A DNA stretch of 64,000 nucleotides from Corynebacterium yonathiae. GTDB lineage: Bacteria; Actinomycetota; Actinomycetes; Mycobacteriales; Mycobacteriaceae. The notes below the pieces were generated by a model. The model was not told where the DNA came from. It did no database searches and worked only from the letters and a program-made list of their open reading frames with translations. The first letter of the stretch is position 1; the number at the start of each line of letters is the position of its first letter. Where the stretch lies: NCBI RefSeq assembly GCF_022288805.1, contig NZ_JAKOPM010000001.1, positions 248,001-312,000 on the forward strand, in the 5' to 3' direction. Position numbers and translations under genes: made by a program. Shown one piece after another: positions 46,584 to 54,748 of the stretch.

Positions 46584-47597
46584 TTAAAGAGCGTATTCGC
46601 GCAGACGATCGGCGCGGTTGCCATCGCGCAGCTTCGCCATAACTTCGCGCTCAATTTGGCGCACACGCTCGCGTGACAGGCCGAAGCGGCGACCAATCTG
46701 ATCCAAGGTGCGCGGAACACCATCATCGAGGCCGTAACGCAGGCGGATTACGTCTTGTTCGCGCTTTTCCAAAGTGTCAATCACACCGCGAATATCGGAA
46801 TGGCGCATGGATGCTACGACCGCAGTTTCCGCATCGGTAGCCTCGGCGTCTTCGATGAAGTCACCCAAAGGAGCCTCTTCATCGGTACCTACCGGCATAT
46901 CGAGAGAGACTGGGTCACGCGACTGGCGCAGCAGCATCTCAATCTTGTTTTCATCAATGCCGGACTCCTCCGAGAGCTCCTCATTGGTAGCCTCGCGGCC
47001 CAGAGATTGATACATTTCGCGCTTGATGCGAGACAGCTTATTGACCTGCTCGACCAAGTGAACTGGGAGGCGAATGGTTCGGGACTGGTCAGCCATTCCG
47101 CGGGTAATCGCTTGGCGGATCCACCAGGTGGCATACGTGGAGAACTTGAAGCCCTTGGCGTAATCGAACTTCTCCATGGCGCGAATAAGACCGAGATTGC
47201 CCTCCTGGATGAGATCTAGCAGCGGCATACCGCGGCCGGTGTAGCGCTTTGCCAGCGAAACCACGAGGCGTAGGTTGGCTTCGAGCAGGTGGGAGCGTGC
47301 CTTTTTACCTTCGCGGGCGAGGATTTTCAGGTCGCGCTTTTCTGCACGGGTGAGCTTTTCAGCGTTATTGAGCTTGTACTCCGCGTACAATCCAACTTCG
47401 ATGGTCTGCGCGAGTTCTACCTCATCTTCCGCGCTGAGCAGTGCGGTCTTGCCGATGCCGTTGAGGTAGACACGTACGAGGTCGGCAGAAGGATTGTCGT
47501 TGGTTTGGTTGCGGCGAGATCCGCGATCTACTTCCTGTTCCTCATCAGTAGCGGCACCTGAAGTGCCTTTGGCGGTGGTGGCAGATGTCTTCGTCAT
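46584..47597 (-). CDS. sigB: Group 2 RNA polymerase sigma factor SigB
   Basis: 337 residues. Regions 1.2 to 4.2 are all present: region 2 with [24 protein letters not shown], region 3, and the region 4.2 helix [21 protein letters not shown]. It lacks the long N-terminal extension of SigA, marking it as the non-essential, primary-like sigma factor used in stationary phase and stress. ATG 47597 has AGGAGG eight bases upstream; upstream codons to 47639 lie in the leader. Its promoter region carries a SigH-type promoter. Confidence 0.95.
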   Translation of the reverse strand: MTKTSATTAKGTSGAATDEEQEVDRGSRRNQTNDNPSADLVRVYLNGIGKTALLSAEDEVELAQTIEVGLYAEYKLNNAEKLTRAEKRDLKILAREGKKARSHLLEANLRLVVSLAKRYTGRGMPLLDLIQEGNLGLIRAMEKFDYAKGFKFSTYATWWIRQAITRGMADQSRTIRLPVHLVEQVNKLSRIKREMYQSLGREATNEELSEESGIDENKIEMLLRQSRDPVSLDMPVGTDEEAPLGDFIEDAEATDAETAVVASMRHSDIRGVIDTLEKREQDVIRLRYGLDDGVPRTLDQIGRRFGLSRERVRQIEREVMAKLRDGNRADRLREYAL

Positions 47598-47635
47598 AAT
47601 GAAGCCTCCTGAAATTGTCGCCGGTTTCACAAGGT

Positions 47636-47664
47636 ACAACGGCGTCTTTAATAATTTAGTTCCC
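47636..47664 (-). promoter_or_regulatory. SigH-type promoter of sigB
   Basis: On the minus strand, GGGAAC (complement of 47659-47664) and CGTTGT (complement of 47636-47641) are separated by 17 bases. This is the GGAA-N16-20-GTT pattern of the ECF sigma factor SigH. The predicted start leaves a leader of about 30 bases with the sigB ribosome site. In C. glutamicum sigB is known to be SigH-dependent. Confidence 0.7.
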
Positions 47665-47691
47665 GTTGCGGCAAGAATCGCTAAAACGAGA

Positions 47692-47744
47692 CGTTCCCCA
47701 TGTCACAAGCCCACCTTTTCGGGGGAGATGCGTCATGGGGAACG
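47692..47744 (-). terminator. Terminator downstream of the YheO-like regulator gene
   Basis: Perfect 11-bp repeat CGTTCCCCATG (47692-47702) and CATGGGGAACG (47734-47744) with a 31-base loop. It lies between the regulator stop and the sigB promoter on the minus strand; a TCTCGTTTTA stretch follows the stem. Confidence 0.65.
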
Positions 47745-47779
47745 AAATTGAACCGACGTTGACCAACGCCGTGGAACTA

Positions 47780-48571
47780 TTAGCCGCGCACTTTTACGAG
47801 ATAGCGGTAAATAGTGGGTTCTGAGACACCGAGGCGCTCTGCTGCGGCCGCAATTCCGCCTTTAAGGAGAAAGAAGCCCGTGTTCTCGAGCTCTGAAACC
47901 ACTTCGAGGCGTTCATCGCGTTGCATGCGATTAACCGGGGTGCTCTGCTTAGAAATAGCTGAATCCAGCATGGAGTCCACAAGGTTTTCGACGTTGGAGC
48001 GAAGTGACTCGCTCACTTCCTCGTCTGATGCCTCTTTTACTGCTGCTTCATTATCTGGAGCCGGGTCTGGCACAGCGACGGGCCGCTGTGGCTGCTCGTC
48101 TGCTCCAGGATAGCCGCCGAAAGCCTTGGATTTATCGAATGCGGGATCATCGGCATTGCCGATCAGTGCTGCGGCCGCATCGCGGATGTGCACCAATTCG
48201 GATACATCAACATTTATGCACAGCATTCCGCGCATATGTCCGGAATCGTCTCGGATGAAGTAGCTAGAGGAGCGGCAAATCTTGCCTTCCGCATTGACGG
48301 CGCGGTAGCCGGTCATCATAGGGATTGCTGCGGCATCGCCCTGTTTCATAAACCATAGAGCGAAGTCGGTCACGGGTCCGCCAAGTTGCCGGCCAGAGAT
48401 GTGGCCATTTGCGATGGCCATGATCGATTTATCGGGGACGTCGAGATCGTGGAGCACGATTTCGGTGTTGGGGCCCATTGCCTTTCCGAGGAATTCGACG
48501 AGGGGAATATACTGCTCGAGGAAATTTTCTTCGGAGGCATGGCCGCTAGGGAAATTCATTAGCTGAAGCAT
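47780..48571 (-). CDS. YheO-like PAS domain / HTH transcriptional regulator
   Basis: 263 residues. N-terminal YheO-type PAS domain (IPLVEFLGKAMGPNTEIVLHDL, HISGRQLGGPVTDFALWF, and IRDDSGHMRGMLCINVDVSELV). A polar linker follows, then a C-terminal helix-turn-helix (FFLLKGGIAAAAERLGVSEPTIYRYL). The family includes amino-acid-responsive activators such as DauR. It lies directly behind sdaA in the same direction, so it most likely controls L-serine use; that is an inference. There are two possible starts: Met1 at 48571 or Met5. A perfect palindrome lies about 45 bases upstream. Confidence 0.82.
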   Translation of the reverse strand: MLQLMNFPSGHASEENFLEQYIPLVEFLGKAMGPNTEIVLHDLDVPDKSIMAIANGHISGRQLGGPVTDFALWFMKQGDAAAIPMMTGYRAVNAEGKICRSSSYFIRDDSGHMRGMLCINVDVSELVHIRDAAAALIGNADDPAFDKSKAFGGYPGADEQPQRPVAVPDPAPDNEAAVKEASDEEVSESLRSNVENLVDSMLDSAISKQSTPVNRMQRDERLEVVSELENTGFFLLKGGIAAAAERLGVSEPTIYRYLVKVRG

Positions 48572-48612
48572 GTCCTTTAATTCCTGTCAGGTTATAGAGA
48601 ATGTAACACACG

Positions 48613-48622
48613 GAATCGATTC
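48613..48622. promoter_or_regulatory. Palindrome upstream of the YheO-like regulator gene
   Basis: GAATCGATTC is a perfect 10-bp palindrome about 45 bases upstream of the regulator start, a plausible autoregulatory site. No known motif is claimed. Confidence 0.35.
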
Positions 48623-48650
48623 GATGGAAGGAGGGAACAGTGGCAACTAA

Positions 48651-48691
48651 GCCGGGTGAGCACAAGCGGCTTAGTGCTGTGCTCACCCGGC
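48651..48691 (-). terminator. Terminator downstream of sdaA
   Basis: Perfect 13-bp repeat GCCGGGTGAGCAC (48651-48663) and GTGCTCACCCGGC (48679-48691) with a 15-base loop, 26 bases after the sdaA stop. It separates the catabolic genes from the regulator gene. Confidence 0.8.
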
Positions 48692-48716
48692 TCATCGCTT
48701 CTCTACAGGGTGGACT

Positions 48717-50090
48717 CTATCCACACACCGGGACTGGTGGGTGAACTGCTAGAGCCAAGCCACCTTGTGAGGTCTCCCTGTACTTGGCGTTCATATCCTT
48801 ACCCGTCTTGTACATGGTCCAGATGACTTCGTCCAAAGAAACGCACGGCTTGCTCTCACGCTCTAGCGCCATGCGGGCACTGGTGATGGAGTCGACCGCA
48901 GCAACAGCGTTGCGCTCAATGCAGGGTACCTGAACTTGTCCGAGGACCGGGTCACAGGTCAAGCCAAGCTTGTGTTCCATGCCAATCTCAGCTGCGATGC
49001 ATACCTGCTCTGGGGTAGCGCCCATGAGCTGGGCGAGTCCGCCGGCAGCCATGGAGCACGCTACACCAACTTCACCCTGGCAGCCGACCTCAGCGCCAGA
49101 GATGGAAGCGTTCATCTTGTACAAGGAAGCAATCTGGTTGCAGGCGAAGATGTAATCAGCGAACATCTCCGTGGTAACTGGCTCGACAAACTTGTCGTAG
49201 TAAGCCAGAACTGCGGGGACAACGCCGCAGGCACCGTTAGTCGGAGCGGTAACAACGCGGCCGCAGGCTGCATTCTCTTCGGAAATAGCCAATGCGAACA
49301 TGTTGACCCAGCTGAGGATATTCAGACCATCGTGCGGTTCGGACTGCTCGAGGCGACGCTTAAGGGCAGCGGCGCGACGGGGGACAAGCAGGGAACCAGG
49401 CAGCGGACCATCGGTAGAGGAGCCGCGCTTGATGCCGGTGTACATGACATCGCGAACCTTCCGCAGGTGCTCATTGACCTCATCTTCGGAGCACAGTGCC
49501 AATTCGTTGGCCAATCCCAGCTCGGGGAGGGTCATATTGTTCTTCTCGCATAGCTCGAGCATTTCTGCAGCGCTGGCGTATGGGAAGGGGATATCAACCT
49601 TGACGTCCTTGCGCTTGGCAAAGTCCTCCTGCTTGACGATGAAGCCGCCGCCGACTGAGTAGTAGGTCTTGTGCAGGATGTCCTCTTCGCCAGCGAAGGC
49701 GATAAGGCACATGCCGTTCTCGTGCATCGGGAGGTATTCGTCGTGGAAGAAGAAGCCGCCGTCCTTGGGGAATTCTACCTCGCGGGTGCCGCCCAACATG
49801 AGCTTTTCGCTGCTGCGGACGTTCTTCATGAATTCGGAGATGCCGTCGATGTCAACGGTCTCTGGCTCCTCACCGGCCAAGCCGAGGAGGATGGCTTTGT
49901 CAGTGGAGTGGCCGATACCCGTGAGAGAGAGGGAGCCGTAGACATTTGCCTGAACTCGGGTGACCTTGTCAAAGAGGTCCTTTTCCTTGAGCTCGTCTAC
50001 GAATGCCTTGCCGGCCTTCATTGGCCCAAGGGTGTGTGAGCTTGAGGGGCCGATACCAATCTTGAACATATCGAAGATGCTGATGAACAT
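48717..50090 (-). CDS. sdaA: L-serine ammonia-lyase (iron-sulfur type)
   Basis: 457 residues, the fused beta-alpha form. Deaminates L-serine to pyruvate and ammonia with a [4Fe-4S] cluster. Seen: SIFDMFKIGIGPSSSHTLGPMKAGKAF at the start, GACGVVPAVLAYYDK, EVGCQGEVGVACSMAAGGLAQLMG, and the C-terminal cysteine region ending in VCG. These include the cysteines expected to bind the cluster. ATG 50090 has AAGGAAAG upstream. It lies 46 bases behind the transporter gene in the same direction, so uptake and breakdown are co-expressed. Confidence 0.95.
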   Translation of the reverse strand: MFISIFDMFKIGIGPSSSHTLGPMKAGKAFVDELKEKDLFDKVTRVQANVYGSLSLTGIGHSTDKAILLGLAGEEPETVDIDGISEFMKNVRSSEKLMLGGTREVEFPKDGGFFFHDEYLPMHENGMCLIAFAGEEDILHKTYYSVGGGFIVKQEDFAKRKDVKVDIPFPYASAAEMLELCEKNNMTLPELGLANELALCSEDEVNEHLRKVRDVMYTGIKRGSSTDGPLPGSLLVPRRAAALKRRLEQSEPHDGLNILSWVNMFALAISEENAACGRVVTAPTNGACGVVPAVLAYYDKFVEPVTTEMFADYIFACNQIASLYKMNASISGAEVGCQGEVGVACSMAAGGLAQLMGATPEQVCIAAEIGMEHKLGLTCDPVLGQVQVPCIERNAVAAVDSITSARMALERESKPCVSLDEVIWTMYKTGKDMNAKYRETSQGGLALAVHPPVPVCG

Positions 50091-50136
50091 TGTTCTTTCC
50101 TTGAATCCTCTGCGATTTTCTCGTCTGCGGCGGTGC

Positions 50137-51552
50137 TTAGAAGGCGTGGACGATGGAGTAGATGATGGTTGCTAGGGCGACAAGGCCCATGAAGAAGACG
50201 AAGTAGTTGGAAGCCTTGCCCTTGTAGCGCTGGAGAGCAGGAACCTTGTGGATGGCGACCATTGGGATGATGAAGAGCATGATGGCAATCGTTGGTCCAC
50301 ACAGGGTCTCAATCATGCCCAGGATGGAGGGGTCAGCCCAAGCGACGAGCCAAGCGGTAACCAGCATGAAGATGAGGGTGATGGTGTCGAGCTTGTGAGC
50401 AGACTGAGCGTCATCCTTGCTTGCGTTCTTGCTGCTCTTAACGACGAGGCCCTCGAAACCTTCGGCGGCGCCAAGGTAGTGACCCAGGAAGGACTTAGCG
50501 ACCGCAATCATGGCGATGATGGGGGCAATCCACTGGATGAGCGGGTTGTCGAAGTGGTTAGCCAGGTAGGACAGAATGGTGATGTTTTGTGCCTTAGCTT
50601 CTGCCATATCAGCCGGGGAGAGGCTCAGGGCGCAGGAGAAGACGAAGAACATAACCACGACGACCATGAGGATTTCTGCGCGGAGCAAGGTCTTGCGGGA
50701 CTTGGCTTCTGCGAACTTACCGTAGGTCTGGCGGCGGTCAACGGCGAAGGAGGAAATCATCGGCGAGTGGTTGAAGGAGAAGACCATAACCGGAACCAGG
50801 AGCATCAGGGTAACGCCCATGCTGTGGCCAGAGGCTTCGCGAGCAACGTTCAGGTCGAAGGAATCGAAGAGCGCGGTATTCCACTTCGGGATGAGGTAAA
50901 GGGAAAGCAGAACCAGGATGCCGATGAACGGGTACACCAGGTAGGACATGACGTGCACTACGACGTCCTTACCCATGCGGACAATCAAGATGAGGCCACC
51001 AACGAGCAAGAGAGAGGTAAGCCAACGGTGTGGCGGGGTAACGCCTAGCTGGTGCTCTAGGAAGGAGTTGACGGTGTTGGTGATGGTGACCGAGTAGACC
51101 AGCAGGATGGGGTAGACCGACAGGAAGTACAGGATGTTCATGAGAACGCCGGCCTTCTTGCCAAAGTGCTCTTCCACGACGTCCGTAAGGTCACCGTCTG
51201 GCTTGGAGCTAGACAGAACCAAGCGGGTCATTCCGCGGTGAGCCCAGTAGGTCATAGGTAGTGCTACAACCGTCATGATGAGCAGTGGAATGATGCCGCC
51301 GATACCGGCGTTAATAGGGAGAAAGAGGACGCCGGCGCCGATTGCGGTGCCGAACAGGGAGAGCATCCATACGGTGTCTTCCTTATTCCACTTCGGCGCA
51401 CCCTTTTGGCCATCGAATGGGGTATCAATGCCGGGCGCTGGTGAAGCTTCCTTTGCAGCAGGTGATGCTTTGGAGGTCTTGAGGTTTTCGGGCATCTCGG
51501 CCCCGTTTTCTGGGTGCTGGGCCTCGTTGCGCCGCTTGAGTGAGTGGGACAT
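50137..51552 (-). CDS. sdaC: Serine transporter, SdaC/HAAAP family
   Basis: 471 residues from ATG 51552. A 75-residue hydrophilic N-terminus rich in Pro, Ala and Lys precedes 10-11 membrane segments, the first starting at TVWMLSLFGTAIGAGVLFLPINAG. This GTAIGAG glycine motif is typical of hydroxy/aromatic amino-acid permeases. Adjacent sdaA makes L-serine the best substrate; threonine is the alternative. The longer frame from 51630 begins in the leader. The N-terminal extension is unusually long for this family. Confidence 0.85.
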   Translation of the reverse strand: MSHSLKRRNEAQHPENGAEMPENLKTSKASPAAKEASPAPGIDTPFDGQKGAPKWNKEDTVWMLSLFGTAIGAGVLFLPINAGIGGIIPLLIMTVVALPMTYWAHRGMTRLVLSSSKPDGDLTDVVEEHFGKKAGVLMNILYFLSVYPILLVYSVTITNTVNSFLEHQLGVTPPHRWLTSLLLVGGLILIVRMGKDVVVHVMSYLVYPFIGILVLLSLYLIPKWNTALFDSFDLNVAREASGHSMGVTLMLLVPVMVFSFNHSPMISSFAVDRRQTYGKFAEAKSRKTLLRAEILMVVVVMFFVFSCALSLSPADMAEAKAQNITILSYLANHFDNPLIQWIAPIIAMIAVAKSFLGHYLGAAEGFEGLVVKSSKNASKDDAQSAHKLDTITLIFMLVTAWLVAWADPSILGMIETLCGPTIAIMLFIIPMVAIHKVPALQRYKGKASNYFVFFMGLVALATIIYSIVHAF

Positions 51553-51910
51553 TTTCTTTCCTACATCTAGTTGGTCGGCCGAAGCGGTGGGGCTTCTGCA
51601 ACCGTGACTGAGAAAAATTTTCTCACTCAACTTTGCGTTAGTAGGACTTTGAGGAATTATCTCGCATCCCGCGTATCCAGCCCTTTTTGCTTCGCTGTGC
51701 CTTCAGTATAGAACAGAACCTCGCAGGGTGATAATAAATTATCGCACTGCAAGTAGGGCATTTATCACTCTCTGAGAATTTGCATTCCGCAGCACTTTAT
51801 GCCCCGCTCTACACCTAGACCGAAAAATGGCGTATATCACGGAAACGTTTTCAAAAGGGCCTGCTTAACAGGTTTTAATTTTGCAGGTGGAGGAAAATGG
51901 GGGACGCGGG
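51553..51910. promoter_or_regulatory. Regulatory region upstream of the serine operon
   Basis: 358 bases without a gene. GATAAT-AA-ATTATC (51730-51743) is a perfect, A/T-rich palindrome flanked by GCAGGGT and GCACTGC, so the symmetry extends further with mismatches. GGAAACGTTTTC (51841-51852) is a near-perfect LacI/GalR-type 12-mer. The first is well placed for control of the transporter gene. The second is nearer the dtd stop at 51911 and may belong to neither. Confidence 0.5.
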
Positions 51911-52354
51911 CTAGGTCTCAACCAAGACAGTGAAAGGGCCCTCATTTACAGAGGAGACGCGCATTTTAGCCCCGAATTGACCTGTTTCTACTGACACGCC
52001 GCGCTCTTTAAGATGCTCAATAATCGCTGTAATGACCGGTTCAGCTTCCGGACCTGGCGCGGCATCTGCCCACGAGGGGCGTCGCCCCTTGGCAGTTCGG
52101 CCGTACAAGGTAAATTGGCTGACCACAAGCACTGGCGCTGCGGCATCGATAACTGAGACTTCGCCGTCCAGAATGCGCAGTTCTGCAATTTTGCGCGCCA
52201 TTTTCTCCGCCCGCGGCCGCCAATTATCCAGATCCTCGCGCGAGACGCCCACGAGAGCGAGGAGTCCGCCGGTAGTGGGGCAATCAATGGCCCCTACGGT
52301 TTCTCCATCGACGGTTACTGTAGCTTCCGAAACCCGAGTCAAAACTGCGCGCAA
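51911..52354 (-). CDS. dtd: D-aminoacyl-tRNA deacylase
   Basis: 147 residues. Removes D-amino acids from mischarged tRNAs, recycling tRNA. The two active-site motifs are present: SQFTLYG near 79 and [10 protein letters not shown] at the C-terminus (Gly-cisPro-type cross-subunit motif). Start ATG at 52354 with AAGGAGAAA upstream. Together with the methyltransferase gene it follows the order also seen in other corynebacteria. Confidence 0.95.
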   Translation of the reverse strand: MRAVLTRVSEATVTVDGETVGAIDCPTTGGLLALVGVSREDLDNWRPRAEKMARKIAELRILDGEVSVIDAAAPVLVVSQFTLYGRTAKGRRPSWADAAPGPEAEPVITAIIEHLKERGVSVETGQFGAKMRVSSVNEGPFTVLVET

Positions 52355-52397
52355 GGCTTATTTCTCCTTATATCTAGCGGATGGGGCAAAGGTGGGA

Positions 52398-53969
52398 CTA
52401 GTTAAGGTCCGTTGAACTGGTGTCCAAGAGAAGATCTGCCGGGATAAGCAGACCGTGGCGGACCATATCTATGACGGCGGGAAGGGCAGCGGCGGTAATT
52501 TCTTCTTCGTCGAATCCGTGCGCCGCCGCATATAGCCCGATGGTTTCTTCTAGGTTCAGCCCCTGCGGGTTGAGCCCAGCGACAATCGCCGCGATGTGTT
52601 CATCTACCTCGTGGCTCCAGCGCGGGCCGTCCGAGCGGGTCAGGCGCAGGGCAGCCCGGGTGAACCCCTGCCGCAAATCTTCATCTGGGGTGCTGATGTC
52701 TTCGCGTGCCAAGCCGGGCCGTACCTGGAAGTGCTTTCCCTGCAGTTCGCCCGGTACGAGATCACGCAGCCAGGCCACACGGGCAAAGTATTCTTCAACT
52801 TCGGGACCAAGCGGATCGCTAAAGGCCTGCGGCATTTCTTCGGCCAAGATATCTGCAGGTTCATCGTCACCAATGCGTTGGATAGCCACGAAACCAAAAC
52901 CAATGCCATTTACTTCGTGGTCCTGGAAATGCTCGAGCCAGGCGCGGGAGCGCTCTTGCCCCTCAGAGGAGCGAACATCGAGGGATTCATCTTCGAGCCA
53001 GGTGGATACATAGAGTGCGGGATCTGCCACGTCACGCTGAATGATCCAGGCAGCGATCCCCTTATCCGGCAACCAGGAAGCAACGCGTTGCTGCCATGTT
53101 TCGCCGCTGGTGTGCACCCAGGCAGCCAGAAGGTGGGCGGTTCCGCCGGGGGTTAGGTGTTCGGTGGCTTGTGAGACAACCAATTCGCTTGCACCGTCGA
53201 GGTTCAACCCGGAATCGCGGTAGACGTGGCCGACCTCAGGCAGACCTACAACAAATGGTGGGTTAGCCACGAGGCGGTCGAAGCGGCGGCCAGCTACAGG
53301 TTCGAACCACGAGCCTTGTAGAAGTTCCACCTTGTCGCCCTGACCCGCGGCCGCAATGGTGGCCGTGGCCAAATCCAATGCCCGCTCATGTACGTCAGTC
53401 GCGGTGATTTTTTCTGCACAATCGATTTGCCCCAGCAATTGGACACCCGAGCCGGTTCCCAAATCGAGAAGGCTGCCGACTGGGCTTACTGGCGTGGACT
53501 GCAACAAAGAGAGACTGGCCGCGCCTACCCCAAGCACGTGGTCAGGGCCAGGTACGTGTTCCACTAGGGATGCATCAACGTCGGAGAAGATGAGCCGGTT
53601 AGCGCCCACTATATTGTGGGGGCGGATGTCGAGGGCAATGTAGGCCTTGCCGTGGGCGTCGGCAAGCGCGACGTTGGCATCCAGCAATTGGGTTGCTAGA
53701 CGCGCTCCTACGGCCTCACCCAAAAGCGTGGCTGGCAGGTGCTCGTGCAGGAGGAAAAAGCGGATCAACAAGTCCATCTGAGATTCGCTGTTCGCAGATA
53801 GCGCCACAGGTGCCGGTTCGCCGCGGAACAAGGCTTCGGTAACTTCCGGCCCTAGGTGGCCGGCCACGCCATCGGTAGTAAAACCGGCAGTGGTAAAGAC
53901 ATCTGAAAGTTCTGGGGCCAGCTTGGCTAGTGCCGCGGCATTGAAATCGGGTCCAAAAGCAGTCGTCAT
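52398..53969 (-). CDS. Class I SAM-dependent methyltransferase (small-domain, NPPF type)
   Basis: 523 residues. An N-terminal helical region (about 1-140) precedes a Rossmann methyltransferase domain with SAM motif I LLDLGTGSGVQLLG near 165 and motif IV VANPPFVVG near 236. NPPF/NPPY methyltransferases act on planar nitrogen in nucleic-acid bases or glutamine, so an rRNA/tRNA base or release-factor-like target is likely. The C-terminal 200 residues are specific to actinobacterial members. It is 43 bases upstream of dtd on the minus strand. Confidence 0.8.
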   Translation of the reverse strand: MTTAFGPDFNAAALAKLAPELSDVFTTAGFTTDGVAGHLGPEVTEALFRGEPAPVALSANSESQMDLLIRFFLLHEHLPATLLGEAVGARLATQLLDANVALADAHGKAYIALDIRPHNIVGANRLIFSDVDASLVEHVPGPDHVLGVGAASLSLLQSTPVSPVGSLLDLGTGSGVQLLGQIDCAEKITATDVHERALDLATATIAAAGQGDKVELLQGSWFEPVAGRRFDRLVANPPFVVGLPEVGHVYRDSGLNLDGASELVVSQATEHLTPGGTAHLLAAWVHTSGETWQQRVASWLPDKGIAAWIIQRDVADPALYVSTWLEDESLDVRSSEGQERSRAWLEHFQDHEVNGIGFGFVAIQRIGDDEPADILAEEMPQAFSDPLGPEVEEYFARVAWLRDLVPGELQGKHFQVRPGLAREDISTPDEDLRQGFTRAALRLTRSDGPRWSHEVDEHIAAIVAGLNPQGLNLEETIGLYAAAHGFDEEEITAAALPAVIDMVRHGLLIPADLLLDTSSTDLN

Positions 53970-53984
53970 ATGGGCAGGCTTCCT

Positions 53985-54359
53985 TTACTCTTCTTCGTGG
54001 TCGATGATGTCGTGTTTGGCCTCAATCGGCCGAGCCGTGCCGCTGGAGACCTGTGGTGGGTGTGTCTGGCCATAAAGCTGCCGATTCATGGCCGGCTTGT
54101 ACACGTTCTTTTCGCGCTTGTCTTTCTTTTCTCCCCGGCCGTTGCCAATTACCACGGCGATCCATGGGAGGGGAAAGGTCACGCCCACCACGATGGCGGC
54201 CAGTAGCCACCAATGCATATAGAGGAAAACGCCTGCTATGAGCAAGGAAGGAACGCGCAAGAACTGGAAGATTCCGTACTGAATTTCGCGGCGCTTGCGA
54301 TCCTGGCCAGGCGTGAGCTTGGCATCTGTGATGAGGTAGCGCTCTTTTTTGCCAAACAA
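53985..54359 (-). CDS. DUF3099 membrane protein
   Basis: 124 residues. N-terminal ITDAKLTPGQDRKRREIQYGIFQFLR, then two membrane helices (about 33-50 and 52-73), then a Lys/Arg-rich cytoplasmic tail. This is the pattern of the actinobacterial DUF3099 family. Function unknown. It ends 15 bases before the methyltransferase start and is divergent from the DUF3039 gene. Confidence 0.8.
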   Translation of the reverse strand: MFGKKERYLITDAKLTPGQDRKRREIQYGIFQFLRVPSLLIAGVFLYMHWWLLAAIVVGVTFPLPWIAVVIGNGRGEKKDKREKNVYKPAMNRQLYGQTHPPQVSSGTARPIEAKHDIIDHEEE

Positions 54360-54505
54360 CCTAGACCCAGCTCCCCTCGTGTGAAGCGGAGATCCCTCGA
54401 TAAGGGGAGAGGGGTGCAGCGGCTAGCATGCATGACGTGTACATGTTCTCCAAGGGTAGACGCATGACTCGCAAAGTTCGATGCCGATGCGGCAAAATGG
54501 AGCAC

Positions 54506-54748
54506 GTGACTACGACTACGAAGACAATTGAACGGCCAGATATTCGTGAAGACACTTCGACGACGGATAATGACACGCCGAAGTTCTTCCATTACGTCAA
54601 AAAGGATCACATCCTCGATTCCGCAGTGAACGGCAAATACGTCGTTGCGCTGTGTGGCGAGACCTTCCCGGTGACCAAGCAGGCAAAGCCGGGTTCTCCG
54701 GTATGCCCCGATTGTGAGCGCGTTTATAAGGGTCTGCGCCGCAAGTGA
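54506..54748 (+). CDS. DUF3039 protein with a zinc-ribbon-like motif
   Basis: 80 residues from GTG 54506. Conserved FFHYVKKDHILDSAVNGKYVVALCGETFPV followed by CPDCERVYKGLR. With the upstream Cys (ALCGE) and His residues this suggests a small zinc-binding fold. Function unknown. GTG 54506 has GGAG (54499-54502) four bases upstream; an ATG at 54497 or further upstream is possible. Its last bases overlap the start of the helicase gene (GTGA), so translation is coupled. Confidence 0.75.
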   Translation: MTTTTKTIERPDIREDTSTTDNDTPKFFHYVKKDHILDSAVNGKYVVALCGETFPVTKQAKPGSPVCPDCERVYKGLRRK

